Source: Pseudomonas asiatica
Lineage (GTDB): Bacteria; Pseudomonadota; Gammaproteobacteria; Pseudomonadales; Pseudomonadaceae
NCBI RefSeq assembly: GCF_040214835.1
Contig: NZ_CP157874.1
Coordinates: 1 to 64,000 of the forward strand
Direction: 5' to 3'
DNA length: 64,000 nucleotides
Shown one piece after another: positions 59,560 through 64,000 of this stretch; position 1 is the stretch's first letter, and every line of letters begins with the position of its first letter. The notes under the pieces are model-generated. The model did not search any database. It saw only the letters and a program-made list of their open reading frames with translations, and was not told the origin of the DNA. A program made the translations under genes and the position numbers.

Positions 59560-61149
59560 ATGAGTGCAGTGATCGACGACCACGCCCACGGCCATGACCA
59601 TGCGCACGGCCCGGCCAAGGGCCTGATGCGCTGGGTGCTGACCACCAACCACAAGGACATCGGCACGATGTACCTGTGGTTCAGCTTCATCATGTTCCTG
59701 CTCGGCGGCTCGTTCGCCATGGTGATCCGCGCCGAGCTGTTCCAGCCCGGCCTGCAGATCGTCCAGCCGGAGTTCTTCAACCAGATGACCACCATGCATG
59801 GCCTGATCATGGTGTTCGGTGCGGTGATGCCGGCCTTCGTCGGCCTGGCCAACTGGATGATCCCGCTGATGATCGGCGCGCCCGACATGGCCCTGCCGCG
59901 GATGAACAACTTCAGCTTCTGGCTGCTGCCGGCGGCTTTCCTGCTGCTGGTCTCGACCCTGTTCAGCCCCGGCGGCGGGCCCAACTTCGGCTGGACCTTC
60001 TATGCCCCGCTGTCCACCACCTACGCGCCGGCCAGCGTCACCTTCTTCATCTTTGCCATCCACCTGATGGGCATCAGCTCGATCATGGGCGCGATCAACG
60101 TGATCGCCACCATCCTCAACCTGCGCGCCCCGGGCATGACCCTGATGAAGATGCCACTGTTCGTCTGGACCTGGCTGATTACCGCATTCCTGCTGATTGC
60201 GGTGATGCCGGTGCTGGCCGGCGTCGTGACCATGATGCTGATGGACATCCACTTCGGTACCAGCTTCTTCAGCGCCGCCGGCGGTGGTGACCCGGTGCTG
60301 TTCCAGCACGTGTTCTGGTTCTTCGGCCACCCCGAGGTGTACATCATGATCCTGCCGGCCTTCGGCGCGGTCAGCTCGATCATCCCGGCGTTCTCGCGCA
60401 AGCCGCTGTTCGGCTACACCTCGATGGTGTACGCCACCGGCGCCATCGCCTTCCTGTCGTTCATCGTCTGGGCCCACCACATGTTCGTGGTCGGTATCCC
60501 CGTGGTCGGCGAGCTGTTCTTCATGTACGCCACCATGCTGATCGCCGTGCCTACCGGGGTGAAGGTGTTCAACTGGGTCAGCACCATGTGGGAAGGCTCG
60601 CTGACCTTCGAAACGCCGATGCTGTTCGCCATCGCCTTTGTCATCCTGTTCACCATCGGCGGTTTCAGCGGGCTGATGCTTGCCATCGCCCCGGCGGACT
60701 TCCAGTACCACGACACCTACTTCGTGGTGGCGCACTTCCACTATGTGCTGGTGCCTGGGGCGATCTTCGGCATCTTCGCCTCGGCCTACTACTGGCTGCC
60801 GAAATGGACCGGCCACATGTACGACGAAACCCTTGGCAAGCTGCACTTCTGGCTATCGTTCGTCGGCATGAACATGGCCTTCTTCCCCATGCACTTCGTG
60901 GGGCTGGCCGGCATGCCACGGCGGATCCCCGACTACAACCTGCAGTTCGCCGACTTCAACATGGTGTCGTCGATCGGCGCGTTCATGTTCGGCGCCACGC
61001 AGATCTTCTTCCTGTTCATCGTCATCAAGTGCATCCGCGGCGGCGCGCCGGCACCGGCCAAGCCATGGGATGGCGCCGAGGGCCTGGAGTGGTCGATCCC
61101 TTCGCCTGCGCCCTACCACACCTTCCAGACGCCACCGGAAGTGAAATAG
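59560..61149 (+). CDS. coxA: Cytochrome c oxidase subunit I
   Basis: The 529-residue haem-copper oxidase core starts at 59560. It has haem ligands and the CuB histidines (WFFGHPEVYIMILPAFG with the His-Tyr pair, WAHHMFVVG, VAHFHYVL) and 12 membrane segments. The N-terminal tail is rich in His (DDHAHGHDHAHG), which may hold copper. It reduces O2 to water and pumps protons. Confidence 0.97.
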   Translation: MSAVIDDHAHGHDHAHGPAKGLMRWVLTTNHKDIGTMYLWFSFIMFLLGGSFAMVIRAELFQPGLQIVQPEFFNQMTTMHGLIMVFGAVMPAFVGLANWMIPLMIGAPDMALPRMNNFSFWLLPAAFLLLVSTLFSPGGGPNFGWTFYAPLSTTYAPASVTFFIFAIHLMGISSIMGAINVIATILNLRAPGMTLMKMPLFVWTWLITAFLLIAVMPVLAGVVTMMLMDIHFGTSFFSAAGGGDPVLFQHVFWFFGHPEVYIMILPAFGAVSSIIPAFSRKPLFGYTSMVYATGAIAFLSFIVWAHHMFVVGIPVVGELFFMYATMLIAVPTGVKVFNWVSTMWEGSLTFETPMLFAIAFVILFTIGGFSGLMLAIAPADFQYHDTYFVVAHFHYVLVPGAIFGIFASAYYWLPKWTGHMYDETLGKLHFWLSFVGMNMAFFPMHFVGLAGMPRRIPDYNLQFADFNMVSSIGAFMFGATQIFFLFIVIKCIRGGAPAPAKPWDGAEGLEWSIPSPAPYHTFQTPPEVK

Positions 61150-61159
61150 GAACCGTGCC

Positions 61160-61726
61160 ATGAACGGCCTTTCGCTGAAACGCCTGGTATTGCGCCTGTT
61201 GATGCTGACGGTGGTGATGTTCGCCTTCGGCTTCGCCCTGGTGCCTATCTATGACGTGATGTGCAAGGCCTTCGGCATCAACGGCAAGACCGGAGGGCAG
61301 TACGAAGGCAGCCAGGTCAGCGACCCGACGCGTTCGGTGCGGGTGCAGTTCATGTCGACCAATGCCAGCGACATGGTCTGGGACTTCTATTCCACCGCCG
61401 ACCAGTTGGAGGTCAACCCGGGTGCGGTGAACCAGATGATCTTCATCGCCCACAACCCGACCGATCGGCCGATGAGTGCGCAAGCCATCCCCAGCATCAC
61501 CCCCGCCGAGGCTGCGGCGTACTTCCACAAGACCGAGTGCTTCTGCTTCACCCAGCAGGTGCTGCAGCCCGGCGAACGCATCGAGATGCCGGTGCGCTTC
61601 ATCGTCGACCGCGACCTGCCGGCCAGCGTGAAGCACCTGACACTGGCCTACACCTTGTTCGACATCACCGCTCGCCACCCGCCGGTCGCGCATGTCGCGG
61701 CCCAGGACGTCCAGGGCGCCCGTTAA
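61160..61726 (+). CDS. ctaG: Cytochrome c oxidase assembly protein CtaG (Cox11)
   Basis: The 188-residue protein has one N-terminal membrane anchor and the copper-binding CFCF motif in TECFCFTQQVLQPGE, with YDVMCKAFG near the anchor. It delivers Cu to the CuB site of subunit I. It lies 10 bp after coxA and 16 bp before ctaE. Confidence 0.95.
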   Translation: MNGLSLKRLVLRLLMLTVVMFAFGFALVPIYDVMCKAFGINGKTGGQYEGSQVSDPTRSVRVQFMSTNASDMVWDFYSTADQLEVNPGAVNQMIFIAHNPTDRPMSAQAIPSITPAEAAAYFHKTECFCFTQQVLQPGERIEMPVRFIVDRDLPASVKHLTLAYTLFDITARHPPVAHVAAQDVQGAR

Positions 61727-61742
61727 GGGAAGGAGAACAGCA

Positions 61743-62630
61743 ATGGCAAGTCATGAGCACTACTACGTTCCGGCGCAGAGCAAGTGGCCGATCATCGCCA
61801 CCATCGGCATGTTCATCACGGTGTTCGGCCTGGGTACCTGGTTCAACGACATGAAGGCCGGCCACCCCGAGTCGCACGGGCCGCTGATCTTCTTCATCGG
61901 CGCGTTGTTCCTGGCCTACATGCTGTTCGGCTGGTTCGGTTCGGTGGTGCGGGAGAGCCGCGCGGGGCTGTACAGCCCGCAACTGGACCGCTCGTTCCGC
62001 TGGGGCATGAGCTGGTTCATTTTCTCCGAGGTGATGTTCTTCCTGGCCTTCTTCGGTGCGCTGTTCTACGTGCGCGTGCTGGCCGGGCCGTGGCTGGGCG
62101 GTGAAGGGGCCAAGGGTGTTGCGCACATGTTGTGGCCGACCTTCGAATTCACCTGGCCGCTGCTGCACACGCCCGACCCGAAACTGTTCCCGCCGCCCAA
62201 GGAAGTGATCGACCCGTGGCACCTGCCGCTGATCAACACCATCTTGCTGGTCAGCTCCAGCGTGACCATCACCATCGCCCACCATGCCCTGCGTCGCGGC
62301 CACCGTGGCCCGCTGAAATTCTGGATGGCGCTGACCATCGTCCTGGGCGCCAGCTTCATCGCGTTGCAGGCCTACGAGTACCACGAGGCCTATACCAAGC
62401 TGGGGCTGACGCTGGGGTCGGGTATCTACGGCGCGACGTTCTTCATGCTCACCGGCTTCCACGGCGCGCACGTGACCTTGGGCACGATCATCCTGATCGT
62501 GATGTTCGTGCGCATCTTGCGCGGGCATTTCAACCCGGAGAAACACTTTGGTTTCGAGGCGGCCAGTTGGTACTGGCACTTCGTCGATGTGGTGTGGGTG
62601 GGATTGTTCATCTTTGTCTATGTGCTGTGA
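61743..62630 (+). CDS. coxC: Cytochrome c oxidase subunit III
   Basis: The 295-residue protein starts at ATG 61743 after GGGAAGGAG. It has seven membrane helices with FIFSEVMFFLAFFGALFYVR, ALQAYEYHEAY and WYWHFVDVVWVGLFIFVYVL. It is the third core subunit, stabilising proton pumping. A family 1 REP pair begins 10 bp after its stop. Confidence 0.96.
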   Translation: MASHEHYYVPAQSKWPIIATIGMFITVFGLGTWFNDMKAGHPESHGPLIFFIGALFLAYMLFGWFGSVVRESRAGLYSPQLDRSFRWGMSWFIFSEVMFFLAFFGALFYVRVLAGPWLGGEGAKGVAHMLWPTFEFTWPLLHTPDPKLFPPPKEVIDPWHLPLINTILLVSSSVTITIAHHALRRGHRGPLKFWMALTIVLGASFIALQAYEYHEAYTKLGLTLGSGIYGATFFMLTGFHGAHVTLGTIILIVMFVRILRGHFNPEKHFGFEAASWYWHFVDVVWVGLFIFVYVL

Positions 62631-62640
62631 ATAGAGAACC

Positions 62641-62714
62641 CTGTGGGAGCGGGCGCGCCCGCGAATGCGTCGGTACATTCAACATCGCATTCGCGGGCAT
62701 GCCCGCTCCCACAG
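62641..62714. repeat. REP pair (family 1)
   Basis: TGTGGGAGCGGGCGCGCCCG and its inverted copy, with AATGCG...CGCATT inner arms as in the 22197 pair, lie between convergent coxC and the DUF2909 gene. Confidence 0.9.
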
Positions 62715-62729
62715 GGTCAGGTGAAAACT

Positions 62730-62933
62730 TCAGAAAGGGGCATGAGAAACGAGCTGACCGCTGATGAAGCCCCAGGCGACAAGGCCGATGGTGAGGGCCG
62801 CCAGGGTCACTCGCACGGTCAGCGCTTTCAGTAAACGGGTCGAGTTTTCATCGTCCTTGACCAGAAACACCAGGCCGCTGAACAGGCTGGCAATCGTGGC
62901 CAACAGCATCAGGACAATCGCGGCCTTGAGCAT
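62730..62933 (-). CDS. DUF2909 twin-transmembrane protein
   Basis: The 67-residue protein (MLKAAIVLMLLATIASLFSG start) has two hydrophobic helices joined by a charged KDDENSTRLLKALTVRV segment. Members of this family sit in cox clusters of gammaproteobacteria, usually beside SURF1, and are presumed to help oxidase assembly. It is encoded against the direction of the cluster. Confidence 0.85.
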   Translation of the reverse strand: MLKAAIVLMLLATIASLFSGLVFLVKDDENSTRLLKALTVRVTLAALTIGLVAWGFISGQLVSHAPF

Positions 62934-62996
62934 GGCGATACTCCGGGGGGATGCGGTGATGTGGATAAGTATAGCGATCGGCCCGACGAGGCTCCG

Positions 62997-63734
62997 ATGA
63001 GGCCGTTTCGTCCGGGCTGGGTACCAACCCTGGTGGTGCTTGCGCTGCTGCCGGGGCTGATCGCGCTTGGCTGCTGGCAACTCGGCCGTGCCGAGGAAAA
63101 GCGCGTGCTGCTGGCCGCCTATGCCGAGCGGCGGGTCGAAGCGCCCGTGGCCACGGGCCAGCTGACAGCGAACCAGGACAATGCCTTCCGCCGCGTGCAT
63201 CTCTATGGCCGCTTCGACGCCGAGCACAGCCTGCTGCTGGACAACCGCATGCGTGATGGCCAGGCCGGTGTCGAGCTGCTGCAACCCTTCCATGATCAGC
63301 CCAGCGGCGTGTGGCTGCTGGTCAACCGCGGCTGGCTGCCCTGGCCCGACCGCCGCGTGCCGGTGCATTTCGATACCCCTGCCCAGGCGTTGGCGCTGGA
63401 CGCTTCGGTGTATGTCGCGCCTGGCAGCACGTTCCAGCTGCACCCCGACCCTGCAGGCGGCCAATGGCCGCACCTGCTGACTGCCGTGGATGCCGCGCAG
63501 CTATGGCAACAGCTCGATCGCGAAGGCTTCGCCCATGAGCTGCGCCTGGAACCCGGCCCGGCGACCTATCGCCTGGACTGGCCGGTCGTTGCCATGGGCC
63601 CGGAAAAACACCTGGGTTACGCCGTGCAATGGTTTGCCCTGGCAACCACTTTGGTACTGCTCTACCTCTACTTCGGCTGGCACCACAACAAGGAGAAACG
63701 CCATGGCCACCGCCACTCCACTGGAAGTGCCTGA
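62997..63734 (+). CDS. SURF1-family cytochrome oxidase biogenesis protein
   Basis: The 245-residue protein is read from ATG 62997 (MRPFRPGWVPTLVVLALLPG), with GAGG 6 bp upstream. An upstream GTG lies in a DnaA-box sequence. It has the SURF1 plan: an N-terminal helix, LGCWQLGRAEEKR, LLVNRGWLPWPDRR and a C-terminal helix (YAVQWFALATTLVLLYLYFG). It helps insert haem into subunit I. Its 3' end overlaps the next start by 32 bp. Confidence 0.93.
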   Translation: MRPFRPGWVPTLVVLALLPGLIALGCWQLGRAEEKRVLLAAYAERRVEAPVATGQLTANQDNAFRRVHLYGRFDAEHSLLLDNRMRDGQAGVELLQPFHDQPSGVWLLVNRGWLPWPDRRVPVHFDTPAQALALDASVYVAPGSTFQLHPDPAGGQWPHLLTAVDAAQLWQQLDREGFAHELRLEPGPATYRLDWPVVAMGPEKHLGYAVQWFALATTLVLLYLYFGWHHNKEKRHGHRHSTGSA

Positions 63735-64000
63735 ACGTAGCAAACCCAGAGCCCGCGGGCGTTTGCAGCTGCTGCTGATTCTGCTGGTGGTGCTCGGGCC
63801 GATGGTTCTGGCCACCAGCATGTACAAGCTCAAGTTCTGGGTGCCGGACGGCCGCAGCTACCACGGCGTGATGATCGGCAACGGTGAGAGCCTTTCCGAT
63901 CTCGGCGTGGCGGGCCAGGACGAGCGCTGGCAGCTGCTGGTGAGCGCACCCACAGCCTGTGCCGAGGATTGCCAGCGGCTGGTGTACCTGGCCCGGCAGA
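63703..64000 (+). CDS. Membrane protein of the cox cluster, 3' end beyond window
   Basis: The start at ATG 63703 follows AAGGAGAAACGCC and overlaps the end of SURF1 by 32 bp. The 99 visible codons give a basic N-terminus (ERSKPRARGR), one membrane helix (LLLILLVVLGPMVLATSMY) and a periplasmic part with a CAEDC pair (PTACAEDCQRLVYLAR). The place after SURF1 and the cysteine pair suggest an oxidase-assembly or thiol/copper protein. The family cannot be named from the fragment. Confidence 0.85.
   Translation, partial: MATATPLEVPERSKPRARGRLQLLLILLVVLGPMVLATSMYKLKFWVPDGRSYHGVMIGNGESLSDLGVAGQDERWQLLVSAPTACAEDCQRLVYLARQ

Overview
This window is chromosomal DNA from the Pseudomonas putida group. The evidence is the order dnaA-dnaN-recF-gyrB at the left edge, protein sequences very close to those I remember from P. 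putida, high GC content, and intergenic inverted repeats with the sequence of P. putida REP elements. I see no tRNA, rRNA, CRISPR array, insertion sequence, prophage or integrase. Almost everything is core-genome content near the replication origin.

Layout. 1-6.2 kb: replication block dnaA (5' end cut off by the window), dnaN, recF (carrying two parS centromere sites) and gyrB, closed by a strong terminator. 6.3-6.7 kb: an RcnB-like periplasmic protein. 6.9-11.5 kb: a sulfide-oxidation module, with a FisR-type sigma-54 activator divergent from persulfide dioxygenase, sulfide:quinone oxidoreductase and a TauE-type exporter. 11.5-15.9 kb: a LysR regulator divergent from a GMC alcohol dehydrogenase and an MFS (MHS family) transporter with an extra soluble insert. 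16.3-20.6 kb (minus strand): glyQ-glyS-gmhB-plsC. 20.7-22.2 kb: tag and an LpxL-type acyltransferase. 22.3-26.8 kb (minus strand): def, fmt, rsmB, trkA and a TPR gene. 27.0-29.5 kb: dprA, tsaC and a DUF3077 gene preceded by a striking structured leader. 29.6-32.5 kb: qor, hemF, aroE. 32.6-37.8 kb: choline-sulfate module (SulP transporter, choline-binding protein, betC, LysR regulator). 38-42 kb: two small genes, then trpBA with divergent trpI. 42-48 kb: small stress and envelope genes (DUF883, dodecin, two DUF1161 proteins, OsmC, LLM oxidoreductase, two paralogous lipoproteins, a DUF2265 peptidase, a HAD phosphatase). 48-54.4 kb: gamma-carbonic anhydrase, two M3 oligopeptidases flanking a YheV zinc ribbon, and a LexA-boxed radical SAM gene. 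54.8-57.2 kb: beta-carbonic anhydrase and a SulP (bicarbonate?) transporter. 57.4-64 kb: aa3-type cytochrome c oxidase cluster (coxB, coxA, ctaG, ctaE, DUF2909, SURF1 and the start of the next gene).

Seventeen paired REP (BIME-like) units punctuate the window. They fall in two sequence families that never mix within a pair. Perfect DnaA boxes (TTATCCACA) are strongly over-represented, with 14 of the 18 I counted lying between 22.5 and 39.7 kb. The most unusual signal is the leader of the DUF3077 gene (about 28,990-29,157). It can form a multi-branched stem, or alternatively two other helices, one of which is a perfect 12-bp helix covering the edge of the Shine-Dalgarno and the start codon. 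That is the architecture of a translational RNA switch.
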